A stretch of 64,000 bases of DNA from Ignavibacteriales bacterium (GTDB lineage: Bacteria > Bacteroidota > Ignavibacteria > Ignavibacteriales > Melioribacteraceae), in contig JAIOYW010000001.1 in assembly GCA_021740915.1 (NCBI GenBank), positions 341,311 through 405,310 on the forward strand, given 5' to 3'. The position numbers and the translations under genes were made by a program. Of the stretch, positions 28,797 through 37,610 are shown piece after piece; within the stretch, counting starts at the first letter, position 1, and each line of letters begins with the position of its first letter. A model generated the notes under the pieces. The model was given only the letters and a program-made list of their open reading frames with translations. It was not told the DNA's origin and ran no database searches.

Positions 28797-29764
28797 CGAA
28801 AATCCCTATGTCCCCAGCAAACAATATTGCTTCATGGTTGGCATCAAAAAAAACAATAAGTCGACTGATATCCGGTATTGAACTTGAAAAGGATTTTTCA
28901 CTTGCAACTTTAAAAAGCCTTCACCACAGAACAGGAGAAGCCTATCGTATAGGAATAACGGGGCCTCCAGGTGCCGGTAAATCAACTATAACTAATCTGC
29001 TCTCCAGACAATTTCTTCAGCTTGGAAAAAGAGTAGGGATAATCGCCATTGACCCGACAAGCCCTTTTACAGGCGGAGCCCTTCTCGGCGACAGAGTTAG
29101 AATGACAGAACTTGGCTTAGACGATAATATCTTTATCCGCAGTATGGCAACGAGAGGCAGTTTGGGCGGATTGTGCAAAAAAGCAGTGGATACTGCTGAT
29201 GTACTGGATGCGGCAGGTTACGATATTATCATATTTGAAACTGTTGGCGTTGGACAATCAGAACTTGATATTGTTAGGGCTGCAGACAGTGTTGCAGTAA
29301 TTCTTGTTCCTGAGTCCGGAGATGCAATTCAGGCTATGAAAGCGGGTCTTATGGAAATTGCAGATTTCTTTATTCTTAACAAATCCGATAGACCGGGTGC
29401 CGAATCTGCTTATTCAGCGCTCAGAACAGTACTCACGATTCGGAATACTGTTCACGATCCATGGCAGCCGGGAATTATTCGTTCTGTTGGCACCGAAAAT
29501 AAAGGAATTCAGGATATTCTGAATGAAATAACACGTCATAGGAACTTTTTAACTTCGACAGGCACTTTAAATGAGAGGCGAGAAATTAACGCTAAAAGCA
29601 GAGTTAAAGAGATTGTCCAGAAACTTATTGATGATGATCTCTGGAGTAGTGAGAGAGAAATGCAGTTGCTCGATTCTCTGAAATCGATAAGTGTCGGCAA
29701 ATTATCACCATACAGTGTTGCTGAGCAAATATTATTAAATTATAAGAAAAGTTTTAGGAGATAA
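28793..29764 (+). CDS. meaB: MeaB/ArgK-family GTPase
   Basis: 323 residues of the G3E GTPase family. The P-loop is GPPGAGKST, with the later segments IAIDPTSPFTGGALLGDRVRM, ETVGVGQSE and LNKSDR. Known role: a chaperone that loads and protects adenosylcobalamin in methylmalonyl-CoA mutase or related mutases. No mutase gene is in the window, but an acyl-CoA dehydrogenase and a carboxyltransferase follow at once, which fits branched-chain acyl-CoA or propionate metabolism. Coupled to nadD by ATGA. Confidence 0.92.
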   Translation: MTKIPMSPANNIASWLASKKTISRLISGIELEKDFSLATLKSLHHRTGEAYRIGITGPPGAGKSTITNLLSRQFLQLGKRVGIIAIDPTSPFTGGALLGDRVRMTELGLDDNIFIRSMATRGSLGGLCKKAVDTADVLDAAGYDIIIFETVGVGQSELDIVRAADSVAVILVPESGDAIQAMKAGLMEIADFFILNKSDRPGAESAYSALRTVLTIRNTVHDPWQPGIIRSVGTENKGIQDILNEITRHRNFLTSTGTLNERREINAKSRVKEIVQKLIDDDLWSSEREMQLLDSLKSISVGKLSPYSVAEQILLNYKKSFRR

Positions 29765-29770
29765 TATTCT

Positions 29771-30940
29771 ATGTCTGAACCAGGATTTAATAATCATTTT
29801 GTTAATGATTTGAATGAAGATCAATTATTGATTCAGGAAACAATTCGGGAATTTGCAAATAAACAAATTAAACCTGTTGTGATGAATTTTGACGAGTCAC
29901 AGGAATTTCCATTAGAGCTAATGCATAAGTTAGGCGAATTGGGATTTTTGGGCATCCTTGTTTCTCCGGAATTTGAAGGGTCAGGATTGGGGTATGTCGA
30001 ATATGCGATTGTGATTGAAGAAATTGCAAAAATTGATCCTTCGGTAGCTTTATCAGTAGCTGCCCATAACGGACTTGCGACCAACCATATTAATTTATTC
30101 GGGAACACATTTCAGAAAAATAAATACCTCAAGGAACTGGCATCAGGGAGGAAAATTGGGGCATGGGGTTTGACAGAACCTTCCTCCGGTAGTGATGCCG
30201 CAGGAATGTTGACAACCGCAGAAAAAGATGGCGATTTTTATATTCTGAATGGGACCAAAAATTTTATCACTCATGGAAAATCAGGTGAAATTGCTGTTGT
30301 TATGGCATATACTGATAAAACCAAAGGAACAAAAGGCATATCAGCTTTTATTTTAGAAAAAGGAATGAAGGGATTCTCTCCGGGGAAAAAGGAAAATAAA
30401 CTGGGAATGCGAGCGAGTGAAACTACTCAGCTGATCTTCGAAAATTGCAAGGTACCTGCTGAAAATCTTCTTGGCAATGAGGGAGAAGGATTTAAACAAG
30501 CTATGAAAATACTGGAGGGCGGAAGAGTTTCTATCGCTGCTCTCGGATGTGGACTGGCTGGAGGTTGCCTTGATTATAGTATTAATTATTCAAAAGATCG
30601 TAAACAATTCGGAAAATCTCTTGCTGAATTTCAGGCAATTCAATTTAAGCTGGCGGATATGTCCACTGAACTCGAGGCTGCACGATTATTAACATACAAG
30701 AGCGCTGCTGAAAAAGATGCTGGTTTACCAATCAATTTATCGGCTGCATACGCAAAACTCTATTCGAGCGAAATCGCAACTAAAGCAGCTAATGAAGCAG
30801 TTCAGATTTTTGGAGGATACGGTTTCACAAAAGACTACCCTGTTGAAAAGTTTTACCGTGATGTTAAACTGCTTACAATCGGTGAAGGAACATCAGAAAT
30901 TCAGAAAATTGTTATCGCTAGAAATTTATTAAGAGATTAA
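29771..30940 (+). CDS. Acyl-CoA dehydrogenase
   Basis: 389 residues of the FAD-dependent acyl-CoA dehydrogenase family. GAWGLTEPSSGSDAAG (FAD/substrate segment), RKQFGKSLAEFQAIQFKLAD, QIFGGYGFTKDYPVEKFYRD and IGEGTSEIQKIV are visible; the Glu in the last motif is at the usual catalytic-base position of short-chain members. Substrate is not fixed by sequence. The adjacent methylcrotonyl-CoA carboxylase-like subunit makes isovaleryl-CoA or another branched acyl-CoA a reasonable inference. Confidence 0.92.
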   Translation: MSEPGFNNHFVNDLNEDQLLIQETIREFANKQIKPVVMNFDESQEFPLELMHKLGELGFLGILVSPEFEGSGLGYVEYAIVIEEIAKIDPSVALSVAAHNGLATNHINLFGNTFQKNKYLKELASGRKIGAWGLTEPSSGSDAAGMLTTAEKDGDFYILNGTKNFITHGKSGEIAVVMAYTDKTKGTKGISAFILEKGMKGFSPGKKENKLGMRASETTQLIFENCKVPAENLLGNEGEGFKQAMKILEGGRVSIAALGCGLAGGCLDYSINYSKDRKQFGKSLAEFQAIQFKLADMSTELEAARLLTYKSAAEKDAGLPINLSAAYAKLYSSEIATKAANEAVQIFGGYGFTKDYPVEKFYRDVKLLTIGEGTSEIQKIVIARNLLRD

Positions 30941-30951
30941 AAAATATTCCA

Positions 30952-32607
30952 ATGAAAAGAATAGGCCATCCCGTTAAAAATGATCTTCAATTCAATCAGA
31001 GAGAAGATTACCAAAAAAATCTGTTAAGAAAAATTGAAGCCGCCAGGACTCAGATCAAACTGGGCGGAGGCAAAAATGCTATTGAAAAACAACATGCAAA
31101 AGGTAAACTTACTGCAAGAGAAAGAATTGCTCTCCTTTGCGATTCTGGAATAGCTTTTCATGAATTAAATCTTTTCGCAGCTTACGGAATGTATGAAGAA
31201 TATGGAGGAGCTCCTTCTTCAGGAACAATTTTTGGAATAGGAAAAGTCAGCGGACGTGATTGTGTGATCATTGCGAATGATGCAACTGTCAAAGCTGGTG
31301 CATGGTTCCCGATTACTGCAAAAAAGAATCTGCGGGCCCAGGAAATTGCGATTGAAAACAGATTACCATTAATCTACCTTGTAGATAGCGCCGGGGTTTT
31401 TCTCCCGCTTCAGGAAGATATCTTTCCCGATAAGGAGCATTTTGGAAGGATTTTCCGCAATAATGCAATTATCTCCTCAATGGGAATTCCTCAGATTTCG
31501 GCAATTATGGGTCCATGCGTTGCAGGTGGGGCTTATCTTCCGATAATGAGTGATGAAGCACTTATAGTTAAGGGCGAAGGCTCTGTGTTTTTAGCCGGTT
31601 CTCACCTAGTTAAAGCAGCAATCGGTGAAGATATTGATAATGAATCACTTGGCGGAGCTGTCGTTCAGTCGAATATTTCAGGGGTAACTGATTATGTGAT
31701 GCAAAACGATAAGGAATGTATTTTACAAATACGAAGTCTGGTATCAAAATTTGGGAATAAAGGTGATGCAGGATTTTCACGAATAAAATCCGCTCCACCA
31801 TCATTCGCTGAACGCGAAATATTGGGAATCTTGCCGGAAGACACATTTAAGCCCTACGATTCTTATGAATTATTAGCAAGGATTACTGACAATTCTGAGA
31901 TTGATGAATACAAGGCAGGCTTTGGAAAATCGATAATAACTGCTTATGCAAGAATTGACGGATGGGCTGTTGGAATTGTTTCAAATCAGCGGTCAATCAC
32001 AAAAACTGAAAAAGGTGAAATGCAAATCGGAGGTGTAATTTATTCGGATTCTGCTGACAAAGCCGCCAGATTCATCATGAATTGCAATCAGAAAAAAATA
32101 CCGCTTGTATTCCTTCAGGATGTTACCGGCTTTATGGTCGGAAGTAAAGCCGAACACGGTGGGATAATCAAGGACGGAGCAAAAATGGTAAATGCTGTCG
32201 CAAATTCAGTCGTCCCCAAGATAACTATTATTCTGGGTAATAGTTTTGGTGCAGGAAATTATGCAATGTGCGGCAAAGCATATGATCCGCGTTTCATTTA
32301 TGCTTATCCAAACGCTAAAATTGCAGTGATGGGCGGGAGTCAGGCTAGCAGTGTTCTGTTGGACATAAAAATCAAACAGATGGAAAAAGGGAATAAAGTT
32401 TTTACAGAAGAGGATAGAAAAAAATTATTTTCTGAGATTAAAAATTCCTACGATGAAAAAAGCAATCCACTTTACGGCGCTGCGAGACTATGGATTGATG
32501 ATATCATTTCTCCACTTGACACAAGAAGAGTTATATCAGATTCCATCGCTTATGCGTCAAATAATCCTGAGATGCCAAAATTTAACCCGGGTATAATTCA
32601 AACCTGA
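30952..32607 (+). CDS. Acyl-CoA carboxylase carboxyltransferase (beta) subunit, methylcrotonyl-CoA carboxylase-like
   Basis: 551 residues of the carboxyltransferase fold. Segments AKGKLTARERIALL, ANDATVKAGAWFPITAKKNL, GPCVAGGAYLPIMSDEALI and GNSFGAGNYAMCGKAYDPRF match the methylcrotonyl-CoA/propionyl-CoA carboxylase beta family, closest in feel to methylcrotonyl-CoA carboxylase. It transfers carboxybiotin carbon to an acyl-CoA. The biotin-carboxylase/biotin-carrier alpha subunit is not adjacent and must be elsewhere if this acts as a carboxylase. Eleven bases after the acyl-CoA dehydrogenase gene. Confidence 0.9.
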   Translation: MKRIGHPVKNDLQFNQREDYQKNLLRKIEAARTQIKLGGGKNAIEKQHAKGKLTARERIALLCDSGIAFHELNLFAAYGMYEEYGGAPSSGTIFGIGKVSGRDCVIIANDATVKAGAWFPITAKKNLRAQEIAIENRLPLIYLVDSAGVFLPLQEDIFPDKEHFGRIFRNNAIISSMGIPQISAIMGPCVAGGAYLPIMSDEALIVKGEGSVFLAGSHLVKAAIGEDIDNESLGGAVVQSNISGVTDYVMQNDKECILQIRSLVSKFGNKGDAGFSRIKSAPPSFAEREILGILPEDTFKPYDSYELLARITDNSEIDEYKAGFGKSIITAYARIDGWAVGIVSNQRSITKTEKGEMQIGGVIYSDSADKAARFIMNCNQKKIPLVFLQDVTGFMVGSKAEHGGIIKDGAKMVNAVANSVVPKITIILGNSFGAGNYAMCGKAYDPRFIYAYPNAKIAVMGGSQASSVLLDIKIKQMEKGNKVFTEEDRKKLFSEIKNSYDEKSNPLYGAARLWIDDIISPLDTRRVISDSIAYASNNPEMPKFNPGIIQT

Positions 32608-32651
32608 TTGACCAATTCTTTTGGTCTGCCTGATTCGAATTATACTGTGGA

Positions 32652-33680
32652 TTACCTTAATAGAACCATTTTGGCTATTTTGCTTCTCGAACCGGACTGC
32701 AATCTGTAGAAATAAATTCCTGAACTAAGTCCTTCTCCCTGGAATTTCGTCGAATATCCTCTGCCCGGGACTGTAATTCCATCAAACAATACTGCGATCT
32801 TTTCCCCAAGCTGATTATAGACTTCAAGCAGAGTGTACGAGGTTTCGTCAACCGAAAAATCAATGTTTGTATCTGGATTAAAAGGATTTGGATAATTTTG
32901 CCCTAACACAAAATTTATTGGCAATTCCCCTGTTTCCGCTGTCTCTGTAATTAAAAAATCAGAATATCTGAACGAACCTGATGCGAGTACATTTTTATCA
33001 CTTTTTGATTGAATAAATGCCAAAACCTTGAGACTGTCGGGATTCCAATCCTGATTAATTGAAAAAGTCCGCTCAAAATTTTGTGTCGAATTTGCGGATA
33101 TCATAACATCAATTCCTTCCGGCTCCAGCATATATCGCATTGTATTATCATGTATCAGAATTCCGTTCCTCCCCTGATAAGCAACATTTTCCGTTATAAT
33201 TATCTGCATTAATCCATCTAATTCTGTGTTTTGTGATATTACCCCAACATTAATTTTAATATTGCTATGATCGTCATTCCTTACTCCTGAAACTGAAATA
33301 GCAAGCCCGCTATTTATGCCGGCAAGGCTGTCTAATTTATTCTGCCATAGACCATAATTTCCAGATGGCTGTCTTGCACCATTGAAAAAAGTGATAGGAG
33401 TAAAAAAGAACGGTCCATAATACAGATCACGAGCATCAGAATGTAATGTATTGTGATGGTAAAGCGGATCATCCTGATAAGGATACTTCATATGATAGTA
33501 AATATAATCTATCTGCTCTGAATGTTCAGAATTTTGAAGATATTCTTTTAGTGCACCGTGTGCACCAGGGCATACACCGCAATGGGAATTTGTAAATATT
33601 TCAACCAGCACTCTGCTTTGTGCCTGAACACTGTTGATTGACAAAAAAAAGAACAATACGACGAAGAAATTATTTTTCAT
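32652..33680 (-). CDS. T9SS-sorted Omp28-like thioredoxin-fold protein
   Basis: 342 residues with a signal peptide (FFVVLFFFLSINSVQAQ). The front half has VEIFTNSHCGVCPGAHGAL, a CxxC thioredoxin-like active site, and aligns with Omp28-related outer-membrane proteins. The last 80 residues form a type IX secretion C-terminal sorting domain: LGQNYPNPFNPDTNIDFSV, then LLEVYNQLGEKIAVL and SGIYFYRLQSG. It is expected on the cell surface or secreted. Possible role: disulfide chemistry outside the cell, inferred only from the CxxC. Confidence 0.88.
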   Translation of the reverse strand: MKNNFFVVLFFFLSINSVQAQSRVLVEIFTNSHCGVCPGAHGALKEYLQNSEHSEQIDYIYYHMKYPYQDDPLYHHNTLHSDARDLYYGPFFFTPITFFNGARQPSGNYGLWQNKLDSLAGINSGLAISVSGVRNDDHSNIKINVGVISQNTELDGLMQIIITENVAYQGRNGILIHDNTMRYMLEPEGIDVMISANSTQNFERTFSINQDWNPDSLKVLAFIQSKSDKNVLASGSFRYSDFLITETAETGELPINFVLGQNYPNPFNPDTNIDFSVDETSYTLLEVYNQLGEKIAVLFDGITVPGRGYSTKFQGEGLSSGIYFYRLQSGSRSKIAKMVLLR

Positions 33681-33746
33681 TTTACCCCCGATAAATTCAG
33701 ACTCAATATCTGATTTATTATGGTAAATTGCAAATAAAAAAAATAA

Positions 33747-36059
33747 TCAATATAAGATAACTTCTAAAGAAACTGAGGAACTATTCCCCCTTTCGTCAAC
33801 ACACAATATCTCGCTCATACCTTCAGAAGGTTGAAATAATATTGTTTTACCTGATATTCCACTGCCTATTAACCTCCCATCAACATACCAAAAGTGTTTT
33901 TTAATTTCTTCGGGCGATGCCGCAGATAAAGCAATTTTGCCTCTCCCCTCCCTTTCCAGAAAATATTTTTGTTTACTGACCGGTGAAATAATTGCTGGTG
34001 GACGGAACTGATCATATATTTTACATTTAGTATAATGCGGAGGTATTTTATCGTGGTAGATATATTTTTTTTTGAGCCAGTACAGATATTCGGGATCCTG
34101 ATTAACCACATACTTTTTTGAATAATTCTTTGCCGGAAGGCAATTAACACAATAAGAAACTTTCCCATCTTCTGAGACATAGATTTCCCGGAATTCATTG
34201 CATATTTCGGCTTGCTCCAAAAATTCCTTTGTTACAAGAACCTTCACTTTTTTTTCACAGAATTCAGCAGGTAACATACCTGATGATTCACAGACCTCAG
34301 TTTCATGAACAGTTTCATTAAGATCTTTCAGGAGTTCATTATCATTTCTTGCAACCACTCTGAAAACGTCAAACATAAATGGCACTGCAATCTCAGAAGC
34401 TTTTATGAACGGGGACCCCTCACCACTAAAATTTCCAAACCATACGCCTACTGTGTATTCTGAAGAATATCCGACTGCCCACGCATCTCTTTTGCCGTAC
34501 GATGTTCCGGTCTTCCACGCAACAACTGGAAAGTCATCAGCAAAACGATAATGATCCGGGAAATCATTCCTTTCTGTCGAAACCAGAATTGATGAGATGA
34601 TCTTTGAGCCCTCAACTGTGAACTGTTCATTTTTCTTCGAACTGCCACCTGTTTTAGAATATTCTATTGCCCGGAACGCTCCGTTATTCGCCAAACACAT
34701 GTATGCCCTGGTCAGCTCTTCAAGTGTAACTCCGCAACCACCAAGAATCAAAGACAACCCCAGTTTATCCTGCATTTTGGCGACTGATTCGAAACCTAAG
34801 TTTTTAAGATCATCGATAAACTTTTTTGTGCCATATTGATCGAGCATCCTTACTGCGGGAACATTTAGTGAATTTACAAGCGCTTCACTAAAAGTTACCT
34901 TTCCACTATAAGTCCCATCATAATTTTCAGGCTCATAACCATTAAGAAACAGAGGGAAATCGTAGAGTGTTGATTGAGAGTTCAGGTTTTTTTTCTGTAT
35001 CATTTTTGCGAAGAGAAAAGGTTTCAATGTTGAACCAGGTGATCGGACAGATTTGATTCCGTCAACCTGACCACTATTTTCGGAGTCAGTAAAATCTGCT
35101 GACCCTATATAAACAATTGCTTTACCTGTCTGATTGTGAACTACTAATAAGGCGCCATTTGTAATTTTTTTTGGAATCAGTGAATGAACATAAACTGATA
35201 AAGACTGCTGAATTGATGATTGTAATCTTAAATCGATACTTCCTTTTATTACGTCATCTGCTATTAGATTTTTCATCAATTGAGAATAATGAGGAGCTTT
35301 GTTCACAAATTCACTTCTTCTGAATTGAATACTTTCTTCAAGTGCATCATTAATAATTTCATCAGGAAAATGATTTTCCAAAAGAAGAGCATTTAATAGA
35401 TTGTCCCTTTTAAATTTTACCCCATCAGGGTTTGTAATTGGATTTAATTTTCCAGGATTATTTGGAATGACTGCGAACGCTGCAGCCTGAGATAAGCTGA
35501 GAAAAGATGGCTCTCTGTTCAGATAAATTATTGAGGCTGCTTTAATTCCTTCAATATTACTACCGAAAGGTAAATTGGAAAGATAAATCTGTAATATTTC
35601 ATTCTTTGAGTAATGCATTTCCATCTGGACGGCGCGGAGGATTTCAACAAATTTATTGAGATAGGTTCTCTCAGCAGGTTGTAAAAGTCTTACAGTTTGC
35701 ATTGTAACTGTGGATGCACCTGAGATTATTCTTCCGGAACCAATATTCTGGATAAATGCCCTTACAAGTGAAAAAACATCAAATCCAATGTGATAATAAA
35801 ATCGTCTGTCCTCTTTAAATATTATTGTTTTAATAAAATAATCGGGAATTTCAGATGGTTTCGAGCGAAGTCTCCACTTATCATCAGTAGTGAGGAACGA
35901 TGCAATAATATGACCATTACGGTCATATATCACTTTTGAATAATCTTTTAACGGGTACGGTGGAAATATTCTGTCAAGTGAAAAAACGACAAGAATAAAA
36001 ACGGTTATTATCCATGCAGATTTTTTTAAAAAGATTTTCTGAGACATCCGAAGAATCAT
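33747..36059 (-). CDS. pbpC: Penicillin-binding protein 1C (bifunctional peptidoglycan synthase)
   Basis: 770 residues from the ATG at 36059, which overlaps the upstream stop as ATGA; a longer frame to 36107 lies inside that gene. One N-terminal membrane segment, a GT51 glycosyltransferase domain (IFKEDRRFYYHIGFD, SGASTVTMQTVRLL), a transpeptidase domain with SPGSTLKPF (SxxK), SLN and KTG (AWKTGTSYGKRDAWAVGY), and a C-terminal BiPBP_C domain (about the last 90 residues). Known role: peptidoglycan polymerisation and possibly cross-linking. It is usually next to an alpha-2-macroglobulin gene; here it follows a PEGA/propeller lipoprotein instead. Confidence 0.94.
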   Translation of the reverse strand: MILRMSQKIFLKKSAWIITVFILVVFSLDRIFPPYPLKDYSKVIYDRNGHIIASFLTTDDKWRLRSKPSEIPDYFIKTIIFKEDRRFYYHIGFDVFSLVRAFIQNIGSGRIISGASTVTMQTVRLLQPAERTYLNKFVEILRAVQMEMHYSKNEILQIYLSNLPFGSNIEGIKAASIIYLNREPSFLSLSQAAAFAVIPNNPGKLNPITNPDGVKFKRDNLLNALLLENHFPDEIINDALEESIQFRRSEFVNKAPHYSQLMKNLIADDVIKGSIDLRLQSSIQQSLSVYVHSLIPKKITNGALLVVHNQTGKAIVYIGSADFTDSENSGQVDGIKSVRSPGSTLKPFLFAKMIQKKNLNSQSTLYDFPLFLNGYEPENYDGTYSGKVTFSEALVNSLNVPAVRMLDQYGTKKFIDDLKNLGFESVAKMQDKLGLSLILGGCGVTLEELTRAYMCLANNGAFRAIEYSKTGGSSKKNEQFTVEGSKIISSILVSTERNDFPDHYRFADDFPVVAWKTGTSYGKRDAWAVGYSSEYTVGVWFGNFSGEGSPFIKASEIAVPFMFDVFRVVARNDNELLKDLNETVHETEVCESSGMLPAEFCEKKVKVLVTKEFLEQAEICNEFREIYVSEDGKVSYCVNCLPAKNYSKKYVVNQDPEYLYWLKKKYIYHDKIPPHYTKCKIYDQFRPPAIISPVSKQKYFLEREGRGKIALSAASPEEIKKHFWYVDGRLIGSGISGKTILFQPSEGMSEILCVDERGNSSSVSLEVILY

Positions 36060-37528
36060 TGATAAGCTTTGTACTTTGTTATTCCTCCGCCTGATGTTCC
36101 AACCCAAAGGATACTGTTACTCCCCTGATCAACCGCCGAAATAATGTAACTCTTCAGTCCTGAATTTTTGGGTGAAAAAGCGATTGTTGGTCTTTTTGTC
36201 AGATGATAGCGTATCAGTCCGTTTCGTGTGGAAAGCCAGATGTATTCCTGGTCATCGCAAAATAAATCGAAAATGGCATTGTCTCCCAATTCCAATTCAA
36301 ATGCCCATGACTGACTTTTATTACGGAATAAATAAATGGTCTCATTGTATGAAGCTCCAAAAAAGGAGTTGCCTTGTTTATCTGTATCAATTGAAGTGAT
36401 AGTTTTCCAAATATTTGGCGGACTCCCGCGCGAACTTATAGAATGATCCCAGGTATTTTTCATACCCCATCGCCACCATTTACGGGAATCAAATTGCAAT
36501 AGACTGTATTTTACACACGAAACCCAAAACTGATTATCCCCTGAATAGAATCTCACTTTTGACACCCAGTCATTCGGCACATCAGAATTATTTGGCCCAA
36601 GCAATATCCATCTGCCGTAATAAAGACGCACTAAACCCTCTTTAGTCCCGATTAATGCATTACCGTTCTGGGAAACATCCAGAGTTGACACATAGTCTAA
36701 TGGCATCCCGGTATTCGCCGAATTGAAAATTTCCCAGAGTCCGTTATCTATTATGGCAAGTCCTGCATCAGTGCCTACCCATATCTTGCCATCAGTATTC
36801 ACCTTTATACAAGGTACATGGTTTCCGGGCAGGAATGAATTTTCTTTATTAAAAATATGCCAGACCTTCCAGTCGTACCAGATCAATCCTTTGTCGGTTG
36901 TACCAGCCCAGACATGATTATTATTATCAATGCCAATACATGTAATATCATCAGTAGGTATATCAGAATTCAAGGTAGTATAGGTAACCCATGTAGTTGT
37001 ATCATCTAAAGCGAATTCTCCATTCGCAGTCAAACCGCTATAAACTTTAATCAGTTTCGAGGTTTTCCAGTACCCGGTTTTTTCATATGAAACTTTATGA
37101 ACTCCAGGAATAATACCGCTTACTATGACAGGTGTTTTTTTACCAAGAAGGGAATCATCAAGACTAATAATAGCATCCGAAGGGTTTGATTTCAGGCTTA
37201 TTGAACCAAGCATCCTTGGATTTTTATTGTATTCAATATTTAGCCGAAGGGTATCTTTTTTATTAAGGTAAACTCTCAGCAGAGTATCCTTATAGAATTC
37301 CCTCCTTAACAAAAATTCATAGTCTCCTTCGGAGAGTCCAGGGATTTTTGCAGGTGTAGCGTAACCTGATAATCTGCCATTGACAAATATTCCAGCTCCG
37401 GATGGTATGCTATTAATCTCAATTAATCCGGCAACAATCTGTTGCTCAGGCTGCATCTGCGAGACGCCTTCATAGCACGAGACTGCTGAAATGAGTAATA
37501 ATGCCGCGAATGAAAATTTCTTAACCAT
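36056..37528 (-). CDS. PEGA-domain / beta-propeller lipoprotein (copy 1)
   Basis: 490 residues with a lipoprotein signal (lipobox AVSC, Cys18). Two PEGA domains follow (about 35-98 and 105-165: GLIEINSIPSGAGIFVNGRL and GSISLKSNPSDAIISLDDSL), then about 300 residues of propeller blades of the two-component-regulator type, with repeating WVTYTTLNSDIPTDDITCI, HVWAGT, KIWVGTDAGLAIIDNG and NALIGTKEGLVRLYYG units. It is closely related to the neighbour at 37611. PEGA domains are thought to be surface or wall-facing modules. Overlaps pbpC (ATGA), so co-translated with a peptidoglycan synthase. Function unknown. Confidence 0.85.
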   Translation of the reverse strand: MVKKFSFAALLLISAVSCYEGVSQMQPEQQIVAGLIEINSIPSGAGIFVNGRLSGYATPAKIPGLSEGDYEFLLRREFYKDTLLRVYLNKKDTLRLNIEYNKNPRMLGSISLKSNPSDAIISLDDSLLGKKTPVIVSGIIPGVHKVSYEKTGYWKTSKLIKVYSGLTANGEFALDDTTTWVTYTTLNSDIPTDDITCIGIDNNNHVWAGTTDKGLIWYDWKVWHIFNKENSFLPGNHVPCIKVNTDGKIWVGTDAGLAIIDNGLWEIFNSANTGMPLDYVSTLDVSQNGNALIGTKEGLVRLYYGRWILLGPNNSDVPNDWVSKVRFYSGDNQFWVSCVKYSLLQFDSRKWWRWGMKNTWDHSISSRGSPPNIWKTITSIDTDKQGNSFFGASYNETIYLFRNKSQSWAFELELGDNAIFDLFCDDQEYIWLSTRNGLIRYHLTKRPTIAFSPKNSGLKSYIISAVDQGSNSILWVGTSGGGITKYKAYQ

Positions 37529-37610
37529 TTGAGTAATTCACTTCCCGGTCATATTAATTAAGTATTTCTACAAAAGGAAGAATTGAAACCTAAATAAAAA
37601 ACAGACTTTT

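Noticed and set aside
32610..32626. Hairpin GACCAA-TTCTT-TTGGTC between convergent genes at 32607 and 32652
   Set aside because: Only six base pairs and no T-run on either strand; too weak to call a terminator.
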